A stretch of DNA of 58,345 nucleotides from Opitutia bacterium (GTDB lineage Bacteria; Verrucomicrobiota; Verrucomicrobiia; Opitutales; Coraliomargaritaceae). The notes below the pieces were generated by a model that made no database searches, was not told the DNA's origin, and was given only the letters and a program-made list of their open reading frames with translations. The DNA is taken from positions 1 to 58,345 of the forward strand of contig JAQXBA010000116.1 in the NCBI GenBank assembly GCA_029252625.1, given 5' to 3'. Below are positions 1 to 9,551 of the stretch, in pieces (position 1 is the first letter of the stretch; each line of letters opens with the position of its first letter). A program made the translations under genes and the position numbers.

Positions 1-2
1 TA

Positions 3-2048
3 CATGCGCAATCCGCTACAGACGCTCCAACAAGCGTCGATCCAGTAGTCAAGCAACTGCCGACTACCATCGTCACCGGCGACCTGTGGCAATCTGAACT
101 CGAACGCACCACCGCCAGCGTGACAGTGATCGATCAAGCCCTGCTTGATACCAATGGCGTCCAACACTTCGAGGACATCGTCAATGCGGTTCCTAATCTA
201 ACATGGACCGGCGGCAGCTCGCGCCCGCGCTACATTCAGATCCGCGGCATAGGAGAAAACTCGCAATTCGAGGGCGAAACGCCCGACTCTGCAGTGCGCT
301 TCCTAATCGACGACCTCGACCTTACGGGCTTGGGCACCGTCGGCAACCTGTTTGACGTGCAACAAGTCGAAGTGCTGCGTGGCCCACAAGCCGGTGCCTT
401 TGGTGCCAATGCTGCGGGTGGTGTGATCAAAATCGTGACCAACGATCCGACTCCCTACTGGACTGGCCAAGTCGAAGGCACTGTCGGCGAAGACAGTCTC
501 GTCGCAGGCGGCCTAGCAGTCGGCGGCCCGATCCTCGAGAGTGATCCAGAAAAACTGACTTTCCGGCTCGCACTGCACCAGCTAAACCAAGACGGTTTTC
601 GTCACAATAAATACTTGGGTAAGGACGACACCAACGAGCGCGACGAATTCACTTCTCGCTTTAAACTCCGCTGGCTAGCCAATGAAGATTGGCAGTGGGA
701 CGGCACCCTACTCTACGCCGACGCCAACAACGGCTACGACGAGTTCTCTCTGGATAACACCGAGTTCGACACCTACTCCGACCAACCCGGCCGTGACGAA
801 CAGGAGACCGTTGCGGGTAGTATCCGCGGCACATGGAAAGGTCTGGACGATGTCGAATTCGTGAGCATCACAAGCTACACCAATACTGACTCGTTCTATG
901 GCTTCGACGGCGATTTCAGTAATCCTTCAGACCCGCTCTATACCTACACTGGAGCTCTTGACCTCGATCGTGAACGCGACGTTTTTTCACAAGAGTTCAG
1001 CCTAAACTCAGTCGATCAGCAGGACGCACTTGGCTGGATAGATCGTTGGACAGTTGGACTCTACTACCAACAGATGGACGAATCCACCACTACCACTGGC
1101 TTCGGCACCTTCGACACTGAATACAACAGCGATACATATAGTATCTTTGGACAAGCGACACATGAATTCAGTGAAAAAACACGTATCACTCTGGGACTTC
1201 GCGCAGAGTATTTCGACCTAAGAACGGAGAGGGCCGGACTTGCCGATGCAAATTTCGACGACCTTCTGATCGGAGGAAAGCTCACACTGGAACAAGACCT
1301 AAGCTCACAGCATTCGACCTTTGCCTCAGTGACTCGTGGCTACAAGGCAGGTGGTGCGAATATCTACCCGTTCATCGACCCATCACTGCCTACAACTTAT
1401 GATACTGAGCATCTATGGAACTATGTAATCGGCTTAAACTCCGAATGGTTTGATGGTGCAGTCACGACGCAAATCACCCTATTCTATTTGGATCGTGACG
1501 ACACTCAGGTCAGAGGTTCGTCCGGATCGGGCATCTCATACTCATACTTCACATTAAACGGAGATAGTGCTGCGCATTATGGAGCGGAGGCCGATTTAAC
1601 TTGGTATATCAACAATAACTGGACCTTCAGCGCCAGCGCTGGCGTCCTTGAAACAGACCGTGAGCGCTTCGTCGTAGACAGTGCCCCAACAGTCATGTTC
1701 AGAGCCGGCGAGGTGTCCAACGCACCAGCAGTCACTCATAACGTTCGTGTTGATTACCAATCAGCCAGCGGCTTCTTCGCCAGTATCGAAGTCGTCGGCA
1801 GCCACGAATACTACGAATCCAACAGTCATAACGAAAAGCGCAACGCCTTTGCCGTGGTCAACTCCAGTATCGGCTACCGCTATGAGAACTGGACGTTCAC
1901 CCTCTGGGCGAAAAATCTGTTCGATGAAGGCTATGAGAAACGCATCTTCTACTTCGCAAATAACTCACCTGGTTATAATGATGTAAAACGCTTCGAAGAC
2001 CCTGCAGACCCACAGCAATTCGGCATCACCGCCAACTACCGCTGGTAA
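3..2048 (+). CDS. TonB-dependent outer-membrane receptor, 5'-truncated by window edge
   Basis: The reading frame is open from base 3, so the gene begins before the window; the GTG at 120 is internal. The first visible residues (HAQSATDAP) look like the end of a signal peptide and the start of the mature protein. They are followed by TTIVTG and a plug domain with QIRG and the typical QVEVLRGPQ motif (about residues 120-130 of the visible part), then a beta-barrel of about 500 residues. The protein ends in an aromatic residue (NYRW), as expected for BAM-assembled barrels. The family imports siderophores, cobalamin or glycans across the outer membrane using TonB energy. The substrate cannot be told: there is no SusD partner and the barrel resembles generic siderophore-type receptors. 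A strong terminator follows. Confidence 0.93.
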   Translation, partial: HAQSATDAPTSVDPVVKQLPTTIVTGDLWQSELERTTASVTVIDQALLDTNGVQHFEDIVNAVPNLTWTGGSSRPRYIQIRGIGENSQFEGETPDSAVRFLIDDLDLTGLGTVGNLFDVQQVEVLRGPQAGAFGANAAGGVIKIVTNDPTPYWTGQVEGTVGEDSLVAGGLAVGGPILESDPEKLTFRLALHQLNQDGFRHNKYLGKDDTNERDEFTSRFKLRWLANEDWQWDGTLLYADANNGYDEFSLDNTEFDTYSDQPGRDEQETVAGSIRGTWKGLDDVEFVSITSYTNTDSFYGFDGDFSNPSDPLYTYTGALDLDRERDVFSQEFSLNSVDQQDALGWIDRWTVGLYYQQMDESTTTTGFGTFDTEYNSDTYSIFGQATHEFSEKTRITLGLRAEYFDLRTERAGLADANFDDLLIGGKLTLEQDLSSQHSTFASVTRGYKAGGANIYPFIDPSLPTTYDTEHLWNYVIGLNSEWFDGAVTTQITLFYLDRDDTQVRGSSGSGISYSYFTLNGDSAAHYGAEADLTWYINNNWTFSASAGVLETDRERFVVDSAPTVMFRAGEVSNAPAVTHNVRVDYQSASGFFASIEVVGSHEYYESNSHNEKRNAFAVVNSSIGYRYENWTFTLWAKNLFDEGYEKRIFYFANNSPGYNDVKRFEDPADPQQFGITANYRW

Positions 2049-2074
2049 CTGCTGCCTAGAATATTTCTACCCCA

Positions 2075-2107
2075 GAGGAAGGTACCGAAAGGCCTTCCTC
2101 TTTTTTT
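2075..2107 (+). terminator. Rho-independent terminator of the TonB receptor gene
   Basis: An 8-bp stem, GAGGAAGG paired with CCTTCCTC, with a 10-base loop is followed directly by seven T residues. It lies 26 bases after the receptor stop codon. Confidence 0.85.
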
Positions 2108-2263
2108 GTATCAGCGAAGCGAGTATCAGTAAAAATAAGACGAATCTTTAAGCATGGGAATGCTGGAGGGACCGCGTCTCTGCTGTCGGCGCGTGCCTCG
2201 GGCAGTGTTCCTCTCAAGCGTAACACGCGAGACTGGCGACGTCGGGGAAGGCAGCGCCTGCAC
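2108..2263. other. GC-rich intergenic block between two convergent terminators
   Basis: These 156 bases lie between the plus-strand terminator of the receptor gene and the minus-strand terminator of purF. The part from about 2155 to 2262 is GC-rich and contains short self-complementary words such as GGCGCGTGCC. Open frames here have no protein-like composition. It may be a dispersed REP-like repeat, but no second copy was seen in this window. Confidence 0.3.
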
Positions 2264-2292
2264 AAAAAAACGCGGCCCATTGCTGGACCGCG
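2264..2292 (-). terminator. Rho-independent terminator of purF
   Basis: On the minus strand CGCGGTCC pairs with GGGCCGCG (one G-T pair) around a short loop, followed by seven T residues. It lies about 30 bases beyond the purF stop codon. Confidence 0.8.
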
Positions 2293-2323
2293 ATTTGTTT
2301 TTAAGGAATGAGACCATTCTGCG

Positions 2324-4237
2324 CTAGTAAGCGCGACCATCCTTGTTCTCGAAGTAATTGATGAAAGCTTTGTTCAACATCGCATAGCCTCCCGGAGTCG
2401 GATAATTACCGGTAAAATACCAGTCACCATTATTGTTAGGCAGCGCTGCACGCATCTTCTCAACTGGCAAAAACACCACATCTAAATCACCCTGCCATGG
2501 AATGTTTTTGGGATAGACGAGATCGCCGATTTTTTTCGAAATTTGCTCGTCGGTGTAACGATCATACAAACGCTTGACGTGGTTGACTTGCTCGACTGCT
2601 GGAAGTTCCACTTGCGCCAAGCAATCGCGATAGACTTCCTTCAATAGTTCAGACTGCCCATCGTCTTTAATCAGTTGGACCGTCGCCTTAAATGCGATGA
2701 ACTTACCGAGCTCCGACATATCGATGCCATAACAATCAGGGTAGCGAATCTGTGGTGCAGTTGATGCGACGACGATCTTGCGCGGATTAGTGCGACTAAG
2801 AATCTTCAGAATTGACTCTTTCAGGGTGGTGCCGCGGACGATCGAATCATCAATGCAGACGAGGCTATCATTGGGCTTAACGATCCCGTAAGTTATGTCG
2901 TAAACGTGAGAGACGAGCTGGGCACGGCCCTTTTCTTGCGCAATGAAGGTGCGGAGCTTAACATCTTTGTGGGCAATCTTCTCGCCTCGCGGCCAGTTGC
3001 CCATGATCAATTTGTCTATCAGTTGCTCATCCAGCGTGCCATCGGCATTTGCTTTAAGTAGAGTGTCCTTAACTTCAGTGCGTCGATGCAAGCGAAGCGC
3101 ATCGAGCAACCCATAATATGCAGTCTCAGCGGTGTTGGGCACGAAGCTGAATACGCTGTTAGCAAAGTCATTGCCGATACATTTAACCACCTGCTCCAAC
3201 AATGCGCCGCCAAGCGCCTTGCGCTCGCGGTAAATGTCGGCATCGTTACCTCTAGAGAAATAGATACGCTCAAACGAGCAAGGCTTGATCGGACGCTCTG
3301 CGGTGAAACGATCTGAATAGATCGTGCCGTCGGCCTTGATCACCATTGCGGCGCCCGGTTCGAGCTCACAGACATTTTCGATCGGCTGATCAAAAATCGT
3401 CATCAGTGCCACGCGCTCGGAGGCGTAAGCTACAACTTCGTCGTTTTGAAAATAGAAACACGGGCGTATACCTTGCGGATCACGCATCACAAACGAATCA
3501 CCATTACCGATCAAGCCGGCGATGGTATAGCCACCGTCCCAATTGGCAGCTGCCTTCTTGAGGATACGAATCGGGTCGAGGTCCTGACTAATGATCTTCG
3601 GGATGAGCTTGCCTTCGACATTCTGATCACGCATCTGGTGATAAATGGCGTCGTGGGCTTCATCCAAGTGGAAGCCGACTGATTCGAGTACCGCCTGAGT
3701 ATCAGTACCAAAAATCGGATGCTGGCCGCGGTTGATCAGGTCGGTATTGATGTCTTTCTCATTGGTAATGGTAAAATTACCAGCGAGCATCAGGTTCTTA
3801 GTCGGCCAGTTCGACTGGCGCACGAAGGGGTGACAATTCGATGAGGAGTACACGCCTGAAGTGCCATAACGCAGGTGTCCTAGCAACACTTCACCGCCAT
3901 AACCAAAGTTCTTTTTCACTGTATCGGGAAACTCTGGATGAATCACACCCGCATCAATTTTCTCCTGATACTCCTTGAGTTGCCCCTCAAAAATGCGCGA
4001 CAAAGGATTGACCTTAATACTGCGCTCACGCGCCATGTACGCCTGCCCAGGATCGACATTGAGCTTTACACAGCCGATACCTGCTCCGTCTTGGCCACGA
4101 TTATGCTGCTTCTCCATCAGGAGGAACAACTGATTAAAGCCATACAGCGGTGTACCGTATTTTTCTTGATAGTAAGCCAAGGGCTTGAGGAGACGGATCA
4201 TTGCGATGCCGCATTCGTGCTTAAGGAAGTCGCTCAT
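2324..4237 (-). CDS. purF: Amidophosphoribosyltransferase, long form
   Basis: Catalyses the first committed step of purine synthesis, converting PRPP and glutamine to phosphoribosylamine in the cytoplasm. The N-terminal class-II glutamine amidotransferase domain carries the nucleophile Cys9 (KHECGIAM), so the first eight residues must be removed to free it; QHNRGQDGAG follows near residue 45. The PRPP-binding loop CIDDSIVRGTT lies near residue 460. At 637 residues it is about 130 longer than the E. coli enzyme, but this matches the long form I know from Bacteroidetes. The ATG at 4237 is supported because it places Cys9 correctly. It is followed by its own terminator. Confidence 0.93.
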   Translation of the reverse strand: MSDFLKHECGIAMIRLLKPLAYYQEKYGTPLYGFNQLFLLMEKQHNRGQDGAGIGCVKLNVDPGQAYMARERSIKVNPLSRIFEGQLKEYQEKIDAGVIHPEFPDTVKKNFGYGGEVLLGHLRYGTSGVYSSSNCHPFVRQSNWPTKNLMLAGNFTITNEKDINTDLINRGQHPIFGTDTQAVLESVGFHLDEAHDAIYHQMRDQNVEGKLIPKIISQDLDPIRILKKAAANWDGGYTIAGLIGNGDSFVMRDPQGIRPCFYFQNDEVVAYASERVALMTIFDQPIENVCELEPGAAMVIKADGTIYSDRFTAERPIKPCSFERIYFSRGNDADIYRERKALGGALLEQVVKCIGNDFANSVFSFVPNTAETAYYGLLDALRLHRRTEVKDTLLKANADGTLDEQLIDKLIMGNWPRGEKIAHKDVKLRTFIAQEKGRAQLVSHVYDITYGIVKPNDSLVCIDDSIVRGTTLKESILKILSRTNPRKIVVASTAPQIRYPDCYGIDMSELGKFIAFKATVQLIKDDGQSELLKEVYRDCLAQVELPAVEQVNHVKRLYDRYTDEQISKKIGDLVYPKNIPWQGDLDVVFLPVEKMRAALPNNNGDWYFTGNYPTPGGYAMLNKAFINYFENKDGRAY

Positions 4238-4350
4238 AGGTGGGAAAAGACAAGCTGAGGGTAAAAGGCTTTTTTGCGCCGTGGCGATGCTAAGTTATAA
4301 ATTTGTTTTAGTTCAGCGCTCAAGCCTGTCATAAAGAGGCACTTCGAGCC

Positions 4351-5289
4351 TCATGTCTGATCTGGATACAACACCACTCCCGCGCCGGATATACCGCGTT
4401 TCAACAGATGCTCAGTGTTGGCGGGCTCCACGTGCACCAGTACCTTAGAAACTTCTGGGTGTTGTTCACGGAGGCGCAACTTCACCGCGCGTGCGATCAG
4501 ATGCCCCTTCTCGACCGTGATCCGAGGATCCACTTGCAGGTGTAGATCGATTTCATAAACATCACCGACCCGCCGCACCCGAAAGTCGTGATACGCAAGC
4601 GCGCCTGGCGTCGGCAAAATATGTTCGCGTAAATCTTCGACCACTTCCTGCTCTGGGGCCGCATCGAGCAGGTCAGAGCATGCCCGCAGAAAGAGCTTCG
4701 CCGCCTCAAAAACTAAATAACAGCCCAACACCAAGGTGACCGCACCATCCAAAAATGCCCAATCCACGCCGCCGAGCCAGACACCCAACAGCGCCACCGC
4801 TACACCGACTGAAGATATACTATCTATACGGTGGTGCCATGCATTCGCCATCAACAAGTCGGAGTGCAAGCGCTTCGCCACGCCGCGCGTCCACCAAAAC
4901 AGTACTTCCTTGAGCAAAATCGAAACAACCGCGACGCAGGCAGCACTCCCCGCAACCGGAACTACACCTGCCCCAGAACGAAAATCTAACAGCGAGGACA
5001 CCACTAAAGAGACCGAAAAAACGACTAGGACACCGCCGATAAAGAACTTCGTCAAACTCACAAATTTGTGATGCCCAAAATGGTGATTCTCATCCTCCGG
5101 ACGACGTGCCATTGATAGTCCCAACAGCACTGCTATATCGCTGAGTAGATCCAACAGGCTATGCATACCATCAGCAATCAAAGCCTTCGAACCAAGCGAC
5201 CATCCCGCGACTGTCTTAATCAACCCCAACAACAGATTGACCCATAAGCCAATCCATGTGATCTGCATGCCATCTTCTGATTTTCGCAT
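4351..5289 (-). CDS. Cation diffusion facilitator (CDF) metal transporter
   Basis: Inner-membrane proton/metal antiporter that exports Zn, Fe, Mn or similar divalent ions. About six membrane segments precede a soluble C-terminal domain with the ferredoxin-like fold of the family (LREHILPTPGALAYHDFRVR region). Metal-site residues are visible: GMHSLLDLLSD in TM2 and NAWHHRIDS in TM5. A His-rich cytoplasmic loop (DENHHFGHHKF) follows TM2. The start is uncertain: a TTG at 5307 has AAGGA only two bases upstream, while ATG codons at 5289 and 5268 lack a clear ribosome site. I chose 5289. Metal specificity is not predictable from what I see. Confidence 0.88.
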   Translation of the reverse strand: MRKSEDGMQITWIGLWVNLLLGLIKTVAGWSLGSKALIADGMHSLLDLLSDIAVLLGLSMARRPEDENHHFGHHKFVSLTKFFIGGVLVVFSVSLVVSSLLDFRSGAGVVPVAGSAACVAVVSILLKEVLFWWTRGVAKRLHSDLLMANAWHHRIDSISSVGVAVALLGVWLGGVDWAFLDGAVTLVLGCYLVFEAAKLFLRACSDLLDAAPEQEVVEDLREHILPTPGALAYHDFRVRRVGDVYEIDLHLQVDPRITVEKGHLIARAVKLRLREQHPEVSKVLVHVEPANTEHLLKRGISGAGVVLYPDQT

Positions 5290-5408
5290 CGCATTGATTG
5301 CTATCAAAATCCTTTTGAAATGTCGCGATTATTCCACCGATTGATCAATAAAGCGCCACTATCTGATTGCCAGTAATTCAGTGAACCACCAGAAATGTCA
5401 TTTTATTC

Positions 5409-5831
5409 GTGCCAGCACCTAGCAAAGAACTCTACGGCCTACGAGCGACTCTTGATCGTCTTGTCTATTTCCGCGACCCCGATAAGCTCAAAACCGATAC
5501 GCCGCACGCGTTTATTTATTTCATCACCATCGCCAATCTCTCAAATACCACGGTCAGCCTCAACGGGCGTCGCTGGGTTATTAAAAGCGAGGACGGTCAT
5601 CACAACGTGTTCGAAGGCCAAGGTATTGTCGGCAAAGAGCCCACCCTTGCCCCCGGCGAATCGTTCTCCTACAATAGCCACCACACCGCACAGGGTAACT
5701 GTAGCGCGGACGGCTCCTTCCACGGCATTGACAGCTCCGGCGATCCCATCCATGTCCGTATCCCACCTTTTGAAATGCGGGTGCCTCCTGAATCCCCGCA
5801 TGGCCAGACAGAGCTCGACCTTAAACAATAG
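5409..5831 (+). CDS. apaG: ApaG domain protein (DUF525)
   Basis: A small ApaG/DUF525 beta-sandwich of 140 residues. Family traits are the core RRWVIK, VFEGQGIVGKEPTLAPGE and the Gly-rich turn near the C-terminus. ApaG proteins are linked to cobalt/magnesium resistance and Ap4A metabolism in enterobacteria, and the domain also occurs in eukaryotic F-box proteins; the molecular role is unclear. The start is GTG at 5409, because an in-frame stop lies at 5382 and no ATG lies between. The stop is two bases before the next ATG, so it is co-transcribed with the downstream nuclease. Confidence 0.85.
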   Translation: MPAPSKELYGLRATLDRLVYFRDPDKLKTDTPHAFIYFITIANLSNTTVSLNGRRWVIKSEDGHHNVFEGQGIVGKEPTLAPGESFSYNSHHTAQGNCSADGSFHGIDSSGDPIHVRIPPFEMRVPPESPHGQTELDLKQ

Positions 5832-5833
5832 AC

Positions 5834-7192
5834 ATGAAACTTACCGACCTCAATCGTCTCGGCGGCATCGGAGCCAATTCCACCTACGTCCAAATCGGCA
5901 GCTTTAACATTCTGATCGATGCTGGGCTCAATCCCAAAGAACTCGGCTATCAAGCGATGCCCGACTTCGCGCCAATCGAAGACGTGGAAATGGATTTGAT
6001 CATCCTCACCCACTGCCACCTCGACCACCTTGGCTCTCTGCCGGTCGTATCCGCACACAATCCCGAAGCCCCCGTCATTACTTCGGTGCCAAATATCGAA
6101 CTTGCGCCACGCATGCTGCGCAACTCCATCAACGTCATGAAACGCCAACGCGAGGAGCACGGCATCAGCGACTACCCTCTCTTCCTACACCGCGACGTGG
6201 TGGAACTCAGCAAACGACTAGTCGCTCAACGCTATGAACACGGCGAAATTTATACTAAAGGAGACGATAAGATCGAGGTCATTCTTCACAGCTCTGGCCA
6301 CGTAGCTGGTGCTGCATCGGTTGAAATCATCCACGCAGGTCGTCGCATCGTCTTTTCTGGTGATGTACTATTCGAACATCAACGTACTCTACCTGGGGCG
6401 AAGCTGCCAAGCGGCGACATCGACACGCTCATCCTAGAAACCACCCGCGGCGCTAAAGCCAGAGCCAAGGGCGTGTCACGCAAGAGCGAAGTCAACCGTC
6501 TGATTGAGCAAATCGACACGGTTCTCCAGCGTGGCGGCAGTTGCCTAATACCTGTGTTTGCCCTCGGGCGTATGCAGGAACTGTTTAAAATCATTTACGA
6601 AGCGCGTAATAGCAACCGCATCCCCAAGACACCGATTTACGCAGCTGGGCTCGGTATGGATATTTGTAATTATTTCCACAAGATTCACGAACGCACTAGG
6701 CTAATCGATTTCAGCTTCAAAATGATGGACAAGCTCAACGTGCGAGCGCTTGACCCGAACATGCGCCCCGGCCGCGATCTCGCACGCAAAGGCATTTACA
6801 TCGTGAGCAGTGGTATGATGGTGCAACATACACCCTCCTATAAAGTTGCAGCCTCATTGCTGCCGCATGCCGACAACGGCCTCTGCTTCGTTGGTTATTG
6901 CGATGGAGAGACTCCTGGCGGCAAACTCCTCGCTGAAAAAGACGCCGGCAGTTTCTTTTTTGAGACCCTCGACTACCTAGCGCCGATCCGCGCTTCGATT
7001 GACCGATTTGACTTAAGTGGTCACGCCGACCGCGAGCAACTCTCCGACTACGCAATACAGAGTAAGGCCCGCTCGATCGTACTCACACACGGCGATCCGG
7101 ACGCCCGTACATGGTTTGAGGAAACACTAAACGAGCGCATGCCCAGCAGCTCGGTGCTCGATCCACAACCGCTGCGAGAATATACCGTCTAA
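5834..7192 (+). CDS. Metallo-beta-lactamase/beta-CASP fold RNA nuclease
   Basis: A cytoplasmic RNA-processing exo/endonuclease of the beta-CASP group (YSH1/CPSF73-like, COG1236). The metallo-beta-lactamase signature HCHLDH is at residues 60-65, with SGHVAGA and SGDV further on. The beta-CASP insert follows, and the late motif LSGHADREQL near residue 395 supplies the C-terminal metal and phosphate ligands. The length of 452 residues is normal. It starts two bases after apaG, a tight operon. Whether it acts on mRNA, rRNA or tRNA cannot be read from the sequence. Confidence 0.88.
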   Translation: MKLTDLNRLGGIGANSTYVQIGSFNILIDAGLNPKELGYQAMPDFAPIEDVEMDLIILTHCHLDHLGSLPVVSAHNPEAPVITSVPNIELAPRMLRNSINVMKRQREEHGISDYPLFLHRDVVELSKRLVAQRYEHGEIYTKGDDKIEVILHSSGHVAGAASVEIIHAGRRIVFSGDVLFEHQRTLPGAKLPSGDIDTLILETTRGAKARAKGVSRKSEVNRLIEQIDTVLQRGGSCLIPVFALGRMQELFKIIYEARNSNRIPKTPIYAAGLGMDICNYFHKIHERTRLIDFSFKMMDKLNVRALDPNMRPGRDLARKGIYIVSSGMMVQHTPSYKVAASLLPHADNGLCFVGYCDGETPGGKLLAEKDAGSFFFETLDYLAPIRASIDRFDLSGHADREQLSDYAIQSKARSIVLTHGDPDARTWFEETLNERMPSSSVLDPQPLREYTV

Positions 7193-7657
7193 CAGATTCA
7201 ATGCTTCAAGCATCTGATTTATTTGCGAGCTCACAAAACTTAAATGGGAGATGCGATCTAGCAAAAAATGAGATAGACCTGCAAAGTGATTTATCAGTAG
7301 TCACTGCACATCGAAAAAGCCGCGATTAAAGAATCACCGGCAGCGAGCGGAAGGGACACACAGCGAACTGGCGTTCCTATCTATCGACCAATAACTCTCA
7401 CTCCAATTTTCGCAAAGCTTTGATTAACGGGGTTCTTGGTCTAAGATTTCGGCCCGGTCTGCTAGATTATTTTACGGTCGACATCTTCTGCTGCTCTGCA
7501 ACCGGAACCAGCTATATAAAAAAGCCCGCTCAATTGAATTAGCTGCAAGACGAAGAGTACTAAGGATTTCCGTTGACTTCCTAGAATCGTCTGCGCGTTA
7601 TCGCGCGCTAAATATGCCCCGGCGCAGATAACCACGGCGGGCTTTTCATTTTTCCTC
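7193..7657. other. Intergenic region and putative structured typA leader
   Basis: These 465 bases hold no convincing gene. A weak hairpin (ATGCT/AGCAT, about 7194-7217) follows the nuclease stop and may end its transcript. In the right part AAAAGCCCGC at 7520-7529 is exactly complementary to GCGGGCTTTT at 7637-7646. The two arms enclose about 107 bases that include a GCGCG-TTAT-CGCGC hairpin (about 7593-7606). The 3' arm ends 11 bases before the typA start codon, so the fold could affect its translation. Confidence 0.4.
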
Positions 7658-9493
7658 ATGAACGCTAAAAACATCCGAAACATCGCCATCATCGCTCACG
7701 TTGATCATGGTAAGACCACACTCGTCGACTGCTTACTACAGCAGAGCGGCACCTACCGCGAAAACCAGCAAGTACAAGAACGTGCGATGGACTCGATGGA
7801 TCTCGAACGCGAAAAAGGGATTACTATCAAGGCCAAGAATCTCGCCGTCAAATGGGTAAATCCCAAGGACGGCGAAGAATATACCATCAACATTGTTGAT
7901 ACTCCAGGCCACGCCGACTTCGGCGCTGAAGTGGAACGTGTAATGAAAATGGTTGACGGAGTGCTCCTTCTCACTGACGCAGTCGGTGGCCCACAGGCGC
8001 AAACACGTTGGGTGCTCCGTAAGGCACTCGATCAAGGCCTCTCAACTATTTGCGTGATTAACAAAGTCGACCGCGACACCTCTCGCCCAGATTGGGTGCA
8101 CGATAAAGTGCTTGAGCTCTTTCTCGACCTCGACGCCGACGAAGACCAATTCAACGCTCCTTTTCTATATGCCTCCGCTAAGATGGGCTTCGCTGACCGC
8201 AAAGTCGACGGCCCTCGCGAAAACATGCTCGATCTGTTCGAGACCATTGTTGATCGCATCCCAGCTCCCGTCATTGAAGAAGGCGAATTCCGCATGCTCG
8301 CCAGTAACATCGACTGGGACGACTACGTCGGTCGTATGGCAATCGGCCGTGTGCTTTCTGGTGAAATCAAGGTCGGCCAAACCATCTTCGCGCACCGCAA
8401 GAACGGCAAAAAGGATCGCGTTAAAGTCACCAAGATGAAGAGCTTCTCTGGCGCGGGTGATACCGACGACGTGACTGAAGCTGTCGCAGGTGACATCGTC
8501 GGCCTCGCTGGTTTCGACGACGTCGACATCGGTGACACACTCGCAGCTACAGCGGACGCTGAAGCGCTTCCATTCGTCGAGATCGATCCTGCAACCGTGC
8601 AGATGGAGTTCTCCGTCAACAACGGCCCTCTTGCTGGTAAAGATGGCAAAAAAGTGACCTCTCGGCAGATCCGTGAACGCCTGATCCGCGAGACGCAGTC
8701 CAATATTTCCATCAGCGTCGAAGACACAGACGACGGCACACGCTTCCTCGTCAACGCCCGTGGCTCTATGCAGATCGCCGTTCTGGTAGAGACTATGCGC
8801 CGTGAAGGCTTCGAGCTCCTCGTGTCCCGCCCAACTGTTCTCTACAAGGACATCGACGGCAAGCAGCACGAACCATTCGAGCAAGTTTGGGTCGAAGTCC
8901 CCGAAGAGCAACTCGGTGGCGTCATGGAAAACCTCAGTAAGCGCAAAGGTAAGGTCACTAACATGGAGCACCACAACTCTGGTGTAACCGTCGAAGCAGA
9001 GATCTCCACTCGTGGCCTGATTGGTTTCGAAAGCGACCTAGTTACCATGACCAGTGGTCACGGCGTGATGAGCCACTCCTTCCTAGAGTATCGCCCACAC
9101 TGTGGTGAGATCGTCACACGCTTGACAGGCACACTCGTCAGTATGGAGCAAGGTAAGACTATGCCATACGCGCTCGATATGATTCAAACCCGCGGCAAGC
9201 TCTTCGTTGGCCCAGGTGAAGAAACTTACGCTGGTATGATCGTCGGTGAAAACCCTCGCAAAGAAGACATGCCAGTCAACCCAGCCAAGGCCAAGCAGCT
9301 CGACAACATGCGTTCCTCTGGCACTGACAAGAGCATTCAGCTCTCTCCGCCGATCAAGTTTTCCCTCGAGCGTGCGATCGAATACATCGCCCCCGACGAA
9401 CTCGTGGAAATTACGCCCCAATTCCTGCGCATGCGCAAACGCATCCTCGACGAGAATTTGCGCCGCAAGATGGCTCGCGCTGCGAAGAAATAG
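7658..9493 (+). CDS. typA: Ribosome-associated GTPase TypA/BipA
   Basis: A translational GTPase of the EF-G superfamily that binds the 70S ribosome and helps 50S assembly and stress or cold adaptation. The GTPase motifs are in order: G1 AHVDHGKTT (near residue 13), switch I EREKGITIKAK, G3 DTPGHADFG, G4 NKVDR. EF-G-like beta-barrel and alpha/beta domains follow, and a C-terminal region with NMRSSGTDK and a lysine/arginine-rich end is specific to BipA. The length of 611 residues is typical. It is monocistronic, with a candidate structured leader upstream and a strong terminator downstream. Confidence 0.97.
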   Translation: MNAKNIRNIAIIAHVDHGKTTLVDCLLQQSGTYRENQQVQERAMDSMDLEREKGITIKAKNLAVKWVNPKDGEEYTINIVDTPGHADFGAEVERVMKMVDGVLLLTDAVGGPQAQTRWVLRKALDQGLSTICVINKVDRDTSRPDWVHDKVLELFLDLDADEDQFNAPFLYASAKMGFADRKVDGPRENMLDLFETIVDRIPAPVIEEGEFRMLASNIDWDDYVGRMAIGRVLSGEIKVGQTIFAHRKNGKKDRVKVTKMKSFSGAGDTDDVTEAVAGDIVGLAGFDDVDIGDTLAATADAEALPFVEIDPATVQMEFSVNNGPLAGKDGKKVTSRQIRERLIRETQSNISISVEDTDDGTRFLVNARGSMQIAVLVETMRREGFELLVSRPTVLYKDIDGKQHEPFEQVWVEVPEEQLGGVMENLSKRKGKVTNMEHHNSGVTVEAEISTRGLIGFESDLVTMTSGHGVMSHSFLEYRPHCGEIVTRLTGTLVSMEQGKTMPYALDMIQTRGKLFVGPGEETYAGMIVGENPRKEDMPVNPAKAKQLDNMRSSGTDKSIQLSPPIKFSLERAIEYIAPDELVEITPQFLRMRKRILDENLRRKMARAAKK

Positions 9494-9513
9494 GCAAGGC
9501 ACGCACAACTTTC

Positions 9514-9551
9514 AAAAGCCCTCCGAGACTAACAGTCCTGAGGGCTTTTTT
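9514..9551 (+). terminator. Rho-independent terminator of typA
   Basis: AAAAGCCCTC pairs with GAGGGCTTTT around a 16-base loop and is followed by further T residues, 21 bases after the typA stop codon. The symmetric A and T tracts could also let it work on the minus strand. Confidence 0.85.

Noticed and set aside
1-2048. TonB receptor as part of the glycan-utilisation system
   Set aside because: It is more than 20 kb away, separated by housekeeping genes, has no SusD partner and no operator is visible, so linkage is not supported.
4336-4352. GAGGC/GCCTC hairpin at the end of the CDF transporter gene as a terminator
   Set aside because: The stem has only five base pairs, overlaps the stop codon, and is followed by only three T residues on the minus strand.
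5395-5907. 170-residue frame overlapping apaG, starting with ATG
   Set aside because: Its composition is Ser/Thr/Arg-rich shadow type, whereas the frame from GTG 5409 encodes a clear ApaG domain.
7462-7692. 76-residue minus-strand frame before typA
   Set aside because: It overlaps the typA leader and start, has no family resemblance, and its region is better explained as a structured leader.
8165-8974. 269-residue open frame antisense to typA
   Set aside because: It is produced by codon bias on the opposite strand of a highly conserved gene; no recognisable motif.
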